A program made the translations under genes and the position numbers. This document shows positions 8,740 through 17,702 of a stretch of 60,055 nt of DNA, in pieces. Source of the stretch: an uncultured Eubacterium sp. (GTDB lineage Bacteria; Bacillota; Clostridia; Lachnospirales; Lachnospiraceae); contig CAJTLS010000006.1 of the NCBI GenBank assembly GCA_910577295.1, forward strand, positions 1 through 60,055, given 5' to 3'. Each line of letters begins with the position of its first letter. Position 1 is the first letter of the stretch. The notes beneath the pieces are model-generated. The model did not search any database, was not told where the DNA came from, and saw only the letters and a list, made by a program, of their open reading frames with translations.

Positions 8740-9135
8740 CTATACTCTTCTACGTTTTGGTGGTCTGCAGCCATTGTGTGGAACCGGTGTAACATCCTGA
8801 ATACTTGTTACTTCGATACCGCACGCCTGAATTGCACGAATTGCAGCTTCACGACCTGACCCCGGACCTTTTACCATTACTTCTACCGTTTTCAAACCAT
8901 GAGGCAAAGCAGCCTTTGCTGCTGTCTCCGCTGCCATCTGTGCTGCATAAGGTGTGGATTTTTTAGAACCTCTAAATCCAAGTCCGCCTGCGCTTGCCCA
9001 GGAAATAGCATTACCCTGCATATCTGTCAATGTTACGATTGTATTATTAAAAGATGACTGAATATGTGCCTGTCCACGGTCAATATTCTTCTTGACACGC
9101 TTTTTTGCCGCCTTTTTTGCAACTTGCTTAGCCAT
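8740..9135 (-). CDS. rpsK: 30S ribosomal protein S11
   Basis: Platform protein next to the E-site mRNA path. The 131 residues have a Lys-rich N-terminal tail, then AHIQSSFNNTIVTLTD, GGLGFRGSKKSTPYAAQ and the C-terminal PHNGCRPPKRRRV. The AGGAGG site is well placed. It lies between rpsM and rpsD as usual. Confidence 0.98.
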   Translation of the reverse strand: MAKQVAKKAAKKRVKKNIDRGQAHIQSSFNNTIVTLTDMQGNAISWASAGGLGFRGSKKSTPYAAQMAAETAAKAALPHGLKTVEVMVKGPGSGREAAIRAIQACGIEVTSIQDVTPVPHNGCRPPKRRRV

Positions 9136-9153
9136 ACGTCTTAACCTCCTATA

Positions 9154-9522
9154 TTATTTCTTCTTATTTGCTACCGTACGCTTAGGCCCTTTACGGGTTC
9201 TTGCGTTCGTCTTCGTCTTCTGGCCACGAACCGGAAGTCCCTTTCTATGACGGATACCGCGATAGCAACCAATTTCCTGTAATTTCTTAATATTCAACGC
9301 AACCTCTCTGCGAAGGTCACCCTCTACAACCTGTGTGCGGTCGATTACATCACGGATTTTGGAAACATCTTCGTCAGACAAATCCTTACAACGGATATCC
9401 GGATTAACATTTGCCTCCGCCAGAATTCTTCTGGAACTAGACACGCCGATACCATAAATATAGGTAAGACCTATTTCTACACGTTTTTCTCTTGGTAAAT
9501 CTACACCACTGATACGAGCCAT
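9154..9522 (-). CDS. rpsM: 30S ribosomal protein S13
   Basis: Head protein that contacts L5/L31 and the P-site tRNA. The 122-residue product starts MARISGVDLPREKRVEIGLTYIYG and ends in a Lys/Arg tail. The start at 9522 follows GGAGGTGCAATGC. The frame remains open another 59 codons upstream, but that part has no resemblance to S13 and no ribosome site. An unusually long gap (372 bp) separates it from rpmJ. Confidence 0.97.
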   Translation of the reverse strand: MARISGVDLPREKRVEIGLTYIYGIGVSSSRRILAEANVNPDIRCKDLSDEDVSKIRDVIDRTQVVEGDLRREVALNIKKLQEIGCYRGIRHRKGLPVRGQKTKTNARTRKGPKRTVANKKK

Positions 9523-9894
9523 GTGTGCATTGCACCTCCATTTATTGTTTTTGTTTTTCTCTGAGTTTTCATAAAACTCTTGTACTTGGTGAAGAACGAC
9601 TTTTTCGTCCTTCGAAGTGTTTGATACGCAAACACTTTGCAGCCGCTTTAAATCACAACAACCGTACGATGCAAGAACCGACGCGTCTCCCGACTTCAAA
9701 CCAAAAGCCTTTTATATAGTAGAAACTCAATCGGAGAACACCGCACTGCTTACCGTTGCAATATCACAACACCTAAGACGAATGACAGCCAATCATTCTG
9801 TGACGGACGATGTTGTAACACAGAAAGCAAGAACTTGAATTTATAAACGCGAAATAACCTAAAGAATTTATTCTTTAGGTTTTCGATATATTCA
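9523..9894 (-). promoter_or_regulatory. long non-coding leader between rpmJ and rpsM
   Basis: These 372 bp lie where most genomes have a few bases. The stretch starts with a perfect hairpin (9856-9881) and then shows GC-richer patches with several short inverted repeats. No convincing sigma-A promoter was found. It may be a regulatory leader for rpsM-rpsK-rpsD-rpoA-rplQ, comparable in position to the S4-controlled alpha-operon leader of E. coli. That comparison rests on position only. Confidence 0.4.
9856..9881 (-). terminator. perfect hairpin 3' of rpmJ
   Basis: An 11-bp perfect stem (AACCTAAAGAA with TTCTTTAGGTT) with a 4-nt loop lies 13 bp past the rpmJ stop. No long T run follows, so it may be an attenuator or a processing/stability element. 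It is not a clear terminator. Confidence 0.5.
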
Positions 9895-10008
9895 TTAGCC
9901 CTGTCTTTGTTTGTGTTTTGGATTCTCACAGATTACTCTGATACGACCCTTTCTTTTAATGACTTTGCATTTTTCGCAAATCGGTTTTACTGATGATCTT
10001 ACTTTCAC
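9895..10008 (-). CDS. rpmJ: 50S ribosomal protein L36
   Basis: Smallest large-subunit protein, 37 residues. Translation from a GTG at 10008 gives MKVRSSVKPICEKCKVIKRK, then GRIRVICENPKHKQRQG. The zinc ligands C-x2-C, C and H are all present, so this is the zinc-binding form. GAGGG lies upstream. Position between infA and rpsM is conserved. Confidence 0.97.
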   Translation of the reverse strand: MKVRSSVKPICEKCKVIKRKGRIRVICENPKHKQRQG

Positions 10009-10099
10009 AGTAATACCCTCCTTTCAAAAAAGTCCGAGTAAAAGTATAACATAGCGTTTTACAAAATGCAAGTACTTTTTTCCCGCACTTTAGCCACTC

Positions 10100-10318
10100 T
10101 TACTTATCTCTCCAAACAATTCTTCCCTTTGTCAAATCATAGGGAGATAACTCCAATGTAACTTTGTCACCCGGCAAGATGCGGATGTAATTCATACGCA
10201 GCTTTCCGCTAATATGTGCCAGTACCTTGTGACCATTTTCCAACTCTACCTGAAACATTGCATTGGGCAGTTTCTCAACAACTGTTCCCTCAATTTCAAT
10301 AACATCTGCTTTTGACAT
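10100..10318 (-). CDS. infA: translation initiation factor IF-1
   Basis: A 72-residue OB-fold protein that binds the 30S A site during initiation. The sequence MSKADVIEIEGTVVEKLPNA, with HISGKLRMNYIRILPGDKV, is typical. It starts 9 bp after map. The KOW-domain gene often found between map and infA in Clostridia is absent. Confidence 0.98.
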   Translation of the reverse strand: MSKADVIEIEGTVVEKLPNAMFQVELENGHKVLAHISGKLRMNYIRILPGDKVTLELSPYDLTKGRIVWRDK

Positions 10319-10327
10319 GTTTACCTC

Positions 10328-11083
10328 CTAATTCAATGATAAAATTTCCGGCTCCCCTTCCGTAATCAGAATGGTGTTCTCGTAATGTGCGGAATTTGCA
10401 CCGTCCTGTGTAACAACCGTCCAATCATCTTCCAGTATCCATACATCATATGCGCCGGCGTTTACCATTGGCTCAATTGCCAATGTCATTCCTGCACGAA
10501 GCCGAATCCCCCTGCCTTTAAAAGGTTTAAAATTCGGAACTTCCGGTTCTTCATGCAAAGCCGAACCAATACCGTGTCCAACTAAATCCCGAACGACAGA
10601 AAAGCCGTTTTCCTCCACATATTTTTGAATGGCTGCCGAGATATCATACAGGCGATTTCCCTCCACAGCTTTCTTTATCCCCTGAAAAAAACTCTCTCTT
10701 GTCACATCAATCAGACGCTGGTTTTCGGCGTCAATATTCCCCACCCCGTGAGTGCGCGCTGCGTCCGACTGATAGCCTTGATAAATCACTCCGGCGTCCA
10801 GACTGACAATGTCACCCTCAAAGAGATGGTGTTCCTTACTCGGAATGCCGTGGACAACTTCATCATTTATCGAAACACAGATAGAGGCCGGATACCCTTC
10901 ATAGTTTTTAAAGGATGGAATACACCCCGCCTGACGGATCCATTCCTCTCCCTTACAATCAATCTCCCATGTAGAAATGCCCGGAGCAATAATTTCACCA
11001 AGACGCTCATGCACTTCCGCCAAAATTTTCCCAGCTTCGCGCATAAGCGCAATCTCCTGCGGCGACTTAATTGTCACAGCCAT
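10328..11083 (-). CDS. map: type I methionine aminopeptidase
   Basis: Removes the initiator Met from nascent proteins. The 251-residue product shows the metal-binding set of the family: DAGVIYQGYQSDAARTHG (two Asp), GHGIGSALHEEPEVPN (His) and LAIEPMVN (Glu), with a later Glu. The ATG at 11083 is chosen because AGAGGAGG lies 7 bp upstream. The longer in-frame reading (7 codons more) overlaps that ribosome site. Confidence 0.97.
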   Translation of the reverse strand: MAVTIKSPQEIALMREAGKILAEVHERLGEIIAPGISTWEIDCKGEEWIRQAGCIPSFKNYEGYPASICVSINDEVVHGIPSKEHHLFEGDIVSLDAGVIYQGYQSDAARTHGVGNIDAENQRLIDVTRESFFQGIKKAVEGNRLYDISAAIQKYVEENGFSVVRDLVGHGIGSALHEEPEVPNFKPFKGRGIRLRAGMTLAIEPMVNAGAYDVWILEDDWTVVTQDGANSAHYENTILITEGEPEILSLN

Positions 11084-11111
11084 ATTCCAGCCTCCTCTGC
11101 TCACCTATCGG

Positions 11112-11753
11112 TTATTGTAAAATATCTACGATTGCCTTGAATACATCTTCCAAATCAACCGTTCCATCTACCGTCTTCAAAATGCCCTCTTTCGTATAGT
11201 AATCAATGAGCGGCTGTGTCTGCTCATGATATACACTCAAACGCTGTTGAACGGTCTCCGGCTTATCGTCGTCACGAAGTATCAACTCACCACCGCATGC
11301 ATCACATACTCCCTCCGTCTTTGTCGGATTATACTTGATGTGATACGTGCCTCCACAACTTACACAAGCACGGCGGCCAGACATACGGCGGACAATATTC
11401 TCATCCGGCACATCTACATCAATGGCAAAATCAAGCTTTTCATTAATCTTTGCCAGCGCCTCGGTCAATGCCTCTGCCTGTGGAATCGTTCTCGGGAAAC
11501 CATCCAGAACATAACCTTTCTTTGCATCATCCTGTGCCAGACGGTCTACAACAAGGTCTACCACTAATTCATCCGGTACAAGAAGCCCCTTATCCATATA
11601 TTCTTTGGCTTTCTGTCCAAGTTCCGTATTTTCTTTTATATTGGCGCGGAAAATGTCGCCCGTTGAAATATGCGGAATGCCGTACTTTTCAGAAATCATC
11701 TTTGCCTGCGTACCTTTACCGGCGCCCGGAGCGCCTAACATAACAATCTTCAT
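11112..11753 (-). CDS. adk: adenylate kinase, zinc-lid form
   Basis: Interconverts AMP + ATP and 2 ADP. The 213 residues have the P-loop GAPGAGKGTQ, the GFPRT motif, and a lid with two CxxC pairs (CVSCGG, then CDACGG) that would bind zinc as in other Gram-positive enzymes. Located between secY and map, the usual order. Confidence 0.97.
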   Translation of the reverse strand: MKIVMLGAPGAGKGTQAKMISEKYGIPHISTGDIFRANIKENTELGQKAKEYMDKGLLVPDELVVDLVVDRLAQDDAKKGYVLDGFPRTIPQAEALTEALAKINEKLDFAIDVDVPDENIVRRMSGRRACVSCGGTYHIKYNPTKTEGVCDACGGELILRDDDKPETVQQRLSVYHEQTQPLIDYYTKEGILKTVDGTVDLEDVFKAIVDILQ

Positions 11754-11835
11754 ATCCTCTACACTCCTTTCGTTAAAGCGTAAGAGACCTCCCGCCGTAA
11801 ATTACCGGCAGGGGGCCACCTATATTAATTCTTTT

Positions 11836-13173
11836 TTAGTTTCCTAAGAAACCTCTGTAATGGCGTACCAATACTAATGATTCAATCTGTTTGATTGTCT
11901 CGATGACAACACCAACAACGATTATCAGCGAAGTACCGCCGAATGAAACATCTGCACCAAATGCCCCCGAGAAAAAGATTGGAACCGTACAAACGATAAC
12001 CATTCCAAGAGCCCCGAGGAAAATGATACTGTTCAATACAGAAGTCAGATATTCCGTAGTCGGTCTGCCCGGACGAATACCCGGAATAAATCCACCCTGC
12101 TTCTTCATGTTATTGGAAATCTCCAATGGATTAAACGTAACCGAAGTATAAAAATAAGCAAAGAAGATTACTAACACAATATAGATTAATAATCCCAATG
12201 TGTATTTAAATTCTCCCCAGCTTCCGATTTTGCACCAATCACTCTGGTTGCAAAGCGTCAGGAACTTCTGGAACATAGTAGCATCCGGTCCCGTCTGCGG
12301 CTGAATGCCGGCAAAGCTGGCAATGATTACAGGAAGGGACATCATAGAGCTGGCAAAAATAACCGGTATAACTCCGGCCGTATTTACTTTTAACGGAATG
12401 TGGGTAGACTGACCTCCCGTAACTTTGTGTCCCTGAACTTTTTTCGCATACTGTACCGGAATCCGTCTCTCGCCATCCTGCAGGAAGATAATAAATACAA
12501 ACATGGCAATGATAATTGCTAAAATAATGAATGCGGCAATTATCTTGCTTGTAATATCCGTAGGAGTAGCAATATATGTCTTATACAAGTTAGACAAATC
12601 ATTCGGAATACGCGCTACAATATTGATTAACAGGATCATGGAAATACCATTTCCGACACCTTTTTCCGTAATTTGCTCTCCTAACCACATAAGGAAAGCA
12701 GCACCGGCTGTTAAGGCGGATACCGCTACAATCATCCCTGTATAACCGCTGTCGCCGTTAAACAGATTTTGATTGCGGAAACCAATGACAATGGCAGCGC
12801 CCTCAATGACCGCCAACACAATCGAGAGATAACGGGTATACTCATTGATCTTCTTGCGTCCATCCTCACCGTCTTTCTGCATCTCTTCCAGTCGTGGAAT
12901 CGCAATGGTAAGAAGCTGCAAAATAATGGAGGCGGTAATATATGGTGTAATGTTCAATGCAAAGATAGACATTCTGGAGAATGATCCACCTGTCATAACA
13001 TCAAGAAATCCTAACGATTGATTTTTGTTAAACACATCCTGCATTACGCTTGCGTCTGTGCCGGGAATCGGAATATTACATCCGATTCTGACAATAACCA
13101 AAGCAATCAGTACATAAAGCAGTTTCATACGGATTTCTTTTGTTTTCAACGCATTTTGAATGGTAGTTAACAT
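11836..13173 (-). CDS. secY: preprotein translocase channel SecY
   Basis: Central channel of the Sec machinery in the cytoplasmic membrane, working with SecE, SecG and SecA (secA is at 37.7-40.3 kb). The 445 residues contain ten hydrophobic helices. The plug region and the cytoplasmic loop with RPGRPTTEYL are recognisable. Its ATG overlaps the rplO stop, so translation is probably coupled. Confidence 0.97.
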   Translation of the reverse strand: MLTTIQNALKTKEIRMKLLYVLIALVIVRIGCNIPIPGTDASVMQDVFNKNQSLGFLDVMTGGSFSRMSIFALNITPYITASIILQLLTIAIPRLEEMQKDGEDGRKKINEYTRYLSIVLAVIEGAAIVIGFRNQNLFNGDSGYTGMIVAVSALTAGAAFLMWLGEQITEKGVGNGISMILLINIVARIPNDLSNLYKTYIATPTDITSKIIAAFIILAIIIAMFVFIIFLQDGERRIPVQYAKKVQGHKVTGGQSTHIPLKVNTAGVIPVIFASSMMSLPVIIASFAGIQPQTGPDATMFQKFLTLCNQSDWCKIGSWGEFKYTLGLLIYIVLVIFFAYFYTSVTFNPLEISNNMKKQGGFIPGIRPGRPTTEYLTSVLNSIIFLGALGMVIVCTVPIFFSGAFGADVSFGGTSLIIVVGVVIETIKQIESLVLVRHYRGFLGN

Positions 13174-13613
13174 TAGATCACCTCTGCTTTTCCACCAGCA
13201 GCCTGAATTTTCTCTGCAGCAGATGCACTATAGGCATTTACTTTCACATCAAGCTTTTTGGTTAATTCTCCGTTTCCAAGGATTTTAACTCCATCTTTTG
13301 GATTCTTTACAATTCCTTTTTCCATAAGCGCTGCAACAGTTACTTCAGCGCCATCATCGAAAGCATTTAAACAACTCACGCTGATATTAACAATATCTTT
13401 GCTGTTGATGTTTGTAAATCCTCTCTTTGGCAATCTTCTATATAATGGCAACTGACCGCCCTCAAAGCCCGGTCTTGGTGCTCCAGAACGAGCTTTCTGA
13501 CCCTTATGGCCTTTACCAGCTGTCTTACCATTTCCTGAACCGTGTCCGCGTCCGCGTCGGAACTGATTGTCCTGCTTGGAACCGGCGGCCGGTTTCAACT
13601 CTGATAAATTCAT
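13173..13613 (-). CDS. rplO: 50S ribosomal protein L15
   Basis: The 146-residue large-subunit assembly protein has the Gly/Arg/Lys-rich extended N-terminus (RRGRGHGSGNGKTAGKGHKGQ, partial) and GFEGGQLPLYRRLPKRGF. Its stop overlaps the start of secY. Confidence 0.98.
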   Translation of the reverse strand: MNLSELKPAAGSKQDNQFRRGRGHGSGNGKTAGKGHKGQKARSGAPRPGFEGGQLPLYRRLPKRGFTNINSKDIVNISVSCLNAFDDGAEVTVAALMEKGIVKNPKDGVKILGNGELTKKLDVKVNAYSASAAEKIQAAGGKAEVI

Positions 13614-13630
13614 ATCGTGTACCTCCCTGA

Positions 13631-13813
13631 TTAGATTTCTTCAACCTTTATAAGATGTCTAATCTGCTGAATCTGACCACGTGTAGCAGCGTTGTCAGGC
13701 ATCTCTACGGTTTTATTCAACTTTCTAAGGCCAAGAGCTTCTACCGTCTTTTTGTGCTTTGGAATTGCACCGATGGTAGACTTAACCAAAGTAATTCTCA
13801 ACTTATCTGCCAT
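13631..13813 (-). CDS. rpmD: 50S ribosomal protein L30
   Basis: A 60-residue protein with the L30 pattern MADKLRITLVKSTIGAIPKHKKT and a middle LGLRKLNKTVE. The start at 13813 has AGGAGGTG upstream, and the ribosome site overlaps the end of rpsE. Confidence 0.97.
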   Translation of the reverse strand: MADKLRITLVKSTIGAIPKHKKTVEALGLRKLNKTVEMPDNAATRGQIQQIRHLIKVEEI

Positions 13814-13826
13814 TTTTCTGCACCTC

Positions 13827-14336
13827 CTAGCCCAAAACTTCATCTACGGAAATTCCGCGAAGTTTTGCTACTTCCTCAGGAGTCTTCAGGCTCTTAAGAC
13901 CCTCTATCGTAGCGAGTACGACATTCTTCTTATTACGGGAACCTAACGACTTCGTACGGATATTTTTAAATCCGGCAAGCTCGAGTACTGCACGCGCCGG
14001 ACCACCGGCGATGATACCGGTACCCTCTTGAGACCTTTTCATCAATACGGATGCACTACCAAATTTACCAATGAAATCATGCGGAATACTCTTATTTTCA
14101 TCAAGCGGCACTTCTACGAGACCTTTGATTGCAGCCTCTTTGCCCTTGCGAATCGCTTCCGGTATTTCCGTTGCCTTGCCTAAACCTGCACCAACGTGTC
14201 CATTGCCGTCTCCTACAACGACCAGCGCCGTAAATCTCATGTTACGACCACCTTTAACAACCTTGGTTACACGTTTGATTGATACTACTTTATCTTCTAA
14301 TTCTAACTGACTAGCATCAATAATCTCACGTTTCAT
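13827..14336 (-). CDS. rpsE: 30S ribosomal protein S5
   Basis: Body protein involved in decoding accuracy and mRNA unwinding. The 169 residues contain KVVKGGRNMRFTALVVVGDGNGHVG and the Gly-rich loop with KATEIPEAIRKG. Located between rplR and rpmD as expected. Confidence 0.98.
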   Translation of the reverse strand: MKREIIDASQLELEDKVVSIKRVTKVVKGGRNMRFTALVVVGDGNGHVGAGLGKATEIPEAIRKGKEAAIKGLVEVPLDENKSIPHDFIGKFGSASVLMKRSQEGTGIIAGGPARAVLELAGFKNIRTKSLGSRNKKNVVLATIEGLKSLKTPEEVAKLRGISVDEVLG

Positions 14337-14352
14337 GTTGTTTCCTCCTTGC

Positions 14353-14721
14353 TTAGAATTCCAGACCAGCTTCTCTTGCTGCTTCTGCCAATGCTTTTAC
14401 TTTACCCTGATAAATATAACCGCCACGGTCAAATACAACAGTTTTAATACCGTTATCCAAAGCTCTTTTAGCTATCACTTCACCAAGCTTTGATGCTGCT
14501 TCAATATTGTTCGTCTTTGCAAGACCGTCTTTTACATCTTTCTGAACTGTAGATGCAGATACGATTGTATTTCCAGCGACATCATCAATAATCTGTGCAT
14601 ACATATGATTATTGCTACGGAACACAGCCAAACGTGGTTGCTCAGGAGTACCGGACAAACGGCTACGAATTCTTCTATGCTTGTTTGCGCGAACTTCGCT
14701 TCTATTTTTCTTGTTAACCAT
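14353..14721 (-). CDS. rplR: 50S ribosomal protein L18
   Basis: A 5S rRNA-binding protein of 122 residues with HRRIRSRLSGTPEQPRLAVFRS, NNHMYAQIID and the C-terminal FDRGGYIYQGKVKALAEAARE. Spc-operon order is intact. Confidence 0.98.
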   Translation of the reverse strand: MVNKKNRSEVRANKHRRIRSRLSGTPEQPRLAVFRSNNHMYAQIIDDVAGNTIVSASTVQKDVKDGLAKTNNIEAASKLGEVIAKRALDNGIKTVVFDRGGYIYQGKVKALAEAAREAGLEF

Positions 14722-14738
14722 TGCTATTTACTCCTTTC

Positions 14739-15281
14739 TTATTTCTTACCAGTCTTACCAACTTTGCGTCTGATTACTTCATCCGCATATTTGATACCTT
14801 TGCCCTTATATGGCTCCGGTGCTCTCTTCTCACGGATTTCAGCTGCATACTGGCCAACTTTTTCTTTATCGATACCTTTAACGATGATGATGTTCTGTCC
14901 CTCAACAGTTACCTCGATACCCTCCGGGTCTTCCATCTCAACCGGATGGGAATATCCAAGGGAGAGCGTAAGTTTTTTACCCTGCTTTGCCGCACGGTAA
15001 CCAACTCCGTTTACTTCTAACTTTTTCTCGTAACCTTCCGTTACGCCAATTATCATATTATTAATCAACGTTCTGGTCAAACCATGAAGCGATTTCATCT
15101 TTTTCAAATCATTCGGACGAGTTACTTTAATCTCCTCACCCTCTTTTGTAATACTCATCTCGGCCGGAAGAACTCTCTCGAGCGTTCCTTTCGGGCCTTT
15201 TACCGTCACCTGATTATTTTCTGCAATATCTACAGTTACGCCTGCAGGTATCGCGATAGGCATTCTTCCAATTCGTGACAT
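14739..15281 (-). CDS. rplF: 50S ribosomal protein L6
   Basis: The 180-residue protein near the factor-binding site has two similar alpha/beta halves. MSRIGRMPIAIPAGV opens it, and the C-terminal half carries the conserved PEPYKGKGIKYADE. A good AGGAGG site precedes the ATG. Confidence 0.98.
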   Translation of the reverse strand: MSRIGRMPIAIPAGVTVDIAENNQVTVKGPKGTLERVLPAEMSITKEGEEIKVTRPNDLKKMKSLHGLTRTLINNMIIGVTEGYEKKLEVNGVGYRAAKQGKKLTLSLGYSHPVEMEDPEGIEVTVEGQNIIIVKGIDKEKVGQYAAEIREKRAPEPYKGKGIKYADEVIRRKVGKTGKK

Positions 15282-15317
15282 GCCGTTACCTCCTATATTT
15301 TTTTCGGATTTAATTAG

Positions 15318-15719
15318 TTACCATACAAAAGCGAGAACTTCTCCTCCTACATTCTCTTTGCGTGCTTCCTTATCCGTCAACACACCCTTGTTTGTAGAAA
15401 TAATGGCAATTCCCAAGCCGCCAAGAACTTTCGGGAGCTCTCCTGCACCGGCATAAACGCGAAGACCCGGTTTGGAAATTCTCTTTAATCCAGAGATAAT
15501 TTTCTCATTCTTGTCTTTTCCATATTTCATCGTAACATGAATGGACTTAAAACCATCCGCTTCTGTTATTTCAAAATTCTTGATATAACCTTCCTTCAAA
15601 AGGATCTCAGCAATCGAAATCTTCATTTTGGAAGCAGGAATATCAACTGTATCATGTTTCGCAGTGTTTGCATTACGAATTCTAGTAAGCATATCTGCAA
15701 TTGGATCACTCATTGTCAT
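15318..15719 (-). CDS. rpsH: 30S ribosomal protein S8
   Basis: Central-domain 16S binder, 133 residues, with SDPIADMLTRIRNANTAKHD and the C-terminal GGEVLAFVW. The ATG at 15719 follows AAGGAGG with 8-bp spacing. In E. coli S8 regulates the spc operon by binding mRNA near rplE. No comparable site was identified here. Confidence 0.97.
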   Translation of the reverse strand: MTMSDPIADMLTRIRNANTAKHDTVDIPASKMKISIAEILLKEGYIKNFEITEADGFKSIHVTMKYGKDKNEKIISGLKRISKPGLRVYAGAGELPKVLGGLGIAIISTNKGVLTDKEARKENVGGEVLAFVW

Positions 15720-15732
15720 TTCGTTTTCCTCC

Positions 15733-15918
15733 TTACCAACTTGCTTTACGCACACCCGGGATTTGTCCCTTGTATGCCAACTCACGGAAGCAAATTCTGC
15801 AGATTCCGTATTTTCTCAGATATCCATGTGGACGACCACAAATCTTGCAACGACTGTATTCTCTTGTTGAGAACTTTGCTTTGCGCTGCTGTTTAACCTT
15901 CATAGACTTCTTAGCCAT
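15733..15918 (-). CDS. rpsN: 30S ribosomal protein S14, zinc type
   Basis: The 61-residue short S14 has the CKIC...CRIC zinc ribbon (CxxC-x12-CxxC) and RPHGYLRKYGICRICFRE. It corresponds to the type Z protein of Gram-positive bacteria. Located between rplE and rpsH. Confidence 0.98.
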   Translation of the reverse strand: MAKKSMKVKQQRKAKFSTREYSRCKICGRPHGYLRKYGICRICFRELAYKGQIPGVRKASW

Positions 15919-15933
15919 GAAATTACCTCCTAA

Positions 15934-16473
15934 CTATTTCTTAAACGGCATACCAAACTGTGCCAAGAGTTCACGTGCTTCTTCATCTGTCTCAGCGGTA
16001 GTAACGAAGATAATATCCATTCCCCGAATCTTGTCTACCTTATCATATTCGATTTCTGGGAAAATCAACTGCTCCTTAATACCAAGTGCATAATTTCCGC
16101 GTCCATCAAATGCATTCGGGTTTACACCACGGAAGTCACGTACTCGTGGCAATGCAAGATTGATTAAACGGTCCGCAAACTCATACATCTTCTCCCCACG
16201 GAGCGTTACTTTACATCCAATTGGCTGTCCCTCACGAAGTTTGAAGTTCGCAACGGATTTCTTCGCTCTTGTTACAACAGCTTTCTGACCTGTAATAGTC
16301 TCAAGGTCGCTAATCGCTGTATCCAAAACTTTTGAATTATCTTTTGCTTCACCAACGCCCATATTGATTACAATCTTTTCGAGCTTTGGTACCTGCATAA
16401 CATTTTTATACTCAAACTTTTTCATCATAGCATCAACGATTTCGTTCAAGTATGTCTCTTTCAATCTAGCCAT
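15934..16473 (-). CDS. rplE: 50S ribosomal protein L5
   Basis: The 179-residue 5S rRNA-binding protein of the central protuberance contains KLEKIVINMGVGEA, the TRAKKSVANFKLREG block and RDFRGVNPNAFDGRGNY. Normal length. Confidence 0.98.
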   Translation of the reverse strand: MARLKETYLNEIVDAMMKKFEYKNVMQVPKLEKIVINMGVGEAKDNSKVLDTAISDLETITGQKAVVTRAKKSVANFKLREGQPIGCKVTLRGEKMYEFADRLINLALPRVRDFRGVNPNAFDGRGNYALGIKEQLIFPEIEYDKVDKIRGMDIIFVTTAETDEEARELLAQFGMPFKK

Positions 16474-16496
16474 TTTAACAGTACCTCCTCTCTTTA

Positions 16497-16805
16497 TTAA
16501 TCAATAATAGCTCCTGTTTTTTTGGCATAACGAACTTTGTCCTTACCGTCCTCTGTCTTGAAACCAATACGGGTAACCTGGCCATCTACGACATACATTA
16601 CATTCGATACGTCGAAGAAAGCTTCCTGTTCCACAATACCGCCTTTTGCATTGGACTGGTTCGGCTTAATATGCATCTTTACTTTGTTGATACCCTCAAC
16701 TTTTACTTTTCCATTTTTTAACTCTAAAACTTTTCCTTCTTTACCTTTATCTACACCGGCAATAACGCGAACGGTATCACCTTTTTTAATCTTTGATGTT
16801 GCCAC
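16497..16805 (-). CDS. rplX: 50S ribosomal protein L24
   Basis: Assembly-initiating protein of 102 residues with an N-terminal KOW motif (KKGDTVRVIAGVDKGKEGKV) and KMHIKPNQSNAKGGIVEQE. The order rplN-rplX-rplE is canonical. Confidence 0.98.
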   Translation of the reverse strand: MATSKIKKGDTVRVIAGVDKGKEGKVLELKNGKVKVEGINKVKMHIKPNQSNAKGGIVEQEAFFDVSNVMYVVDGQVTRIGFKTEDGKDKVRYAKKTGAIID

Positions 16806-16819
16806 TTAGGGACACCTCC

Positions 16820-17188
16820 TTATAATACTTCTGGTGCTAAGGAAACAATCTTCATGAATTGTTTATCTCTTAACTCTCTAGCTACCGGTCCAAAAATACG
16901 GGTTCCTCTTGGAGTCTTATCGTCTTTGATGATTACTGCTGCGTTCTCATCAAAACGGATATAAGAACCATCCGGACGACGAATCTCTTTTACCGTTCTA
17001 ACTACAACTGCTTTTACAACATCACCCTTTTTCACAACTCCTCCCGGTGTTGCATCTTTGACCGTAGCTACAATGATATCGCCTACAGCCGCATATCTTC
17101 TTACAGAACCGCCGAGAACACGGATGCACAACAATTCTTTTGCGCCAGTGTTGTCAGCAACCTTAAGTCTGGTTTCCTGCTGTACCAT
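16820..17188 (-). CDS. rplN: 50S ribosomal protein L14
   Basis: The 122-residue protein at the subunit interface has the strongly conserved start MVQQETRLKVADNTGAKELL and RRPDGSYIRFDENAAVIIK. First gene after rpsQ. Confidence 0.98.
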   Translation of the reverse strand: MVQQETRLKVADNTGAKELLCIRVLGGSVRRYAAVGDIIVATVKDATPGGVVKKGDVVKAVVVRTVKEIRRPDGSYIRFDENAAVIIKDDKTPRGTRIFGPVARELRDKQFMKIVSLAPEVL

Positions 17189-17214
17189 AATAAATACTCC
17201 TTTCTGGCTACGAA

Positions 17215-17469
17215 TTATCTAGCTTTTTCAACAATCTCAACAAGTCTCCATCTCTTGTCTTTAGACAAAGGTCTTGTCTCCATAACTTTAACTCTATCAC
17301 CAATGTTGCACTCGTTGTTCTCATCATGCGCCTTTAATTTATAAGTTCTCTTCACGATTTTACCATAGAGCGGATGCTTTACATTATCGATTACGGCAAC
17401 AACGATGGTTTTGTCCATTTTATTACTTACTACTTTACCAGTACGGGTTTTTCTAAGATTTCTATCCAC
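17215..17469 (-). CDS. rpsQ: 30S ribosomal protein S17
   Basis: The 84-residue OB-fold protein that binds 16S rRNA contains GKVVSNKMDKTIVVAV, KHPLYGKIVKRT and GDRVKVMETRPLSKDKRW. AGGAGG lies before the ATG. Confidence 0.98.
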   Translation of the reverse strand: MDRNLRKTRTGKVVSNKMDKTIVVAVIDNVKHPLYGKIVKRTYKLKAHDENNECNIGDRVKVMETRPLSKDKRWRLVEIVEKAR

Positions 17470-17492
17470 AACAAAATCCTCCTTTCCTCAGC

Positions 17493-17702
17493 TTAGTTTG
17501 CTGCTTTCTTCTCTTTGGACATTGCTGTCTGAATACGTGCAATGTTCCGTCTAACTTCTTTAATTCTGCTTGTATTGTCAAGTTGGTTTGTTGCATTTTG
17601 GAATCTCAGATTAAAAAGCTCTTTCTTTGCAGCTACTAACTCGTCATTCAGCTCAGCCAGTGACATATCTGCAATTCCATTCATGAATTCTTTACTCTTC
17701 AT
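17493..17702 (-). CDS. rpmC: 50S ribosomal protein L29
   Basis: The 69-residue two-helix protein sits at the tunnel exit. It starts MKSKEFMNGIADMSLAEL and carries LFNLRFQNATNQL, the family signature. The ATG at 17702 follows AGGGAGGT and overlaps the end of rplP by 11 bp. Confidence 0.97.
   Translation of the reverse strand: MKSKEFMNGIADMSLAELNDELVAAKKELFNLRFQNATNQLDNTSRIKEVRRNIARIQTAMSKEKKAAN

Noticed and set aside
9523..9699. In-frame N-terminal extension of S13 (59 extra codons)
   Set aside because: No ribosome site at its start, no similarity to S13 proteins, and a good GGAGGTG site precedes the canonical ATG at 9522.
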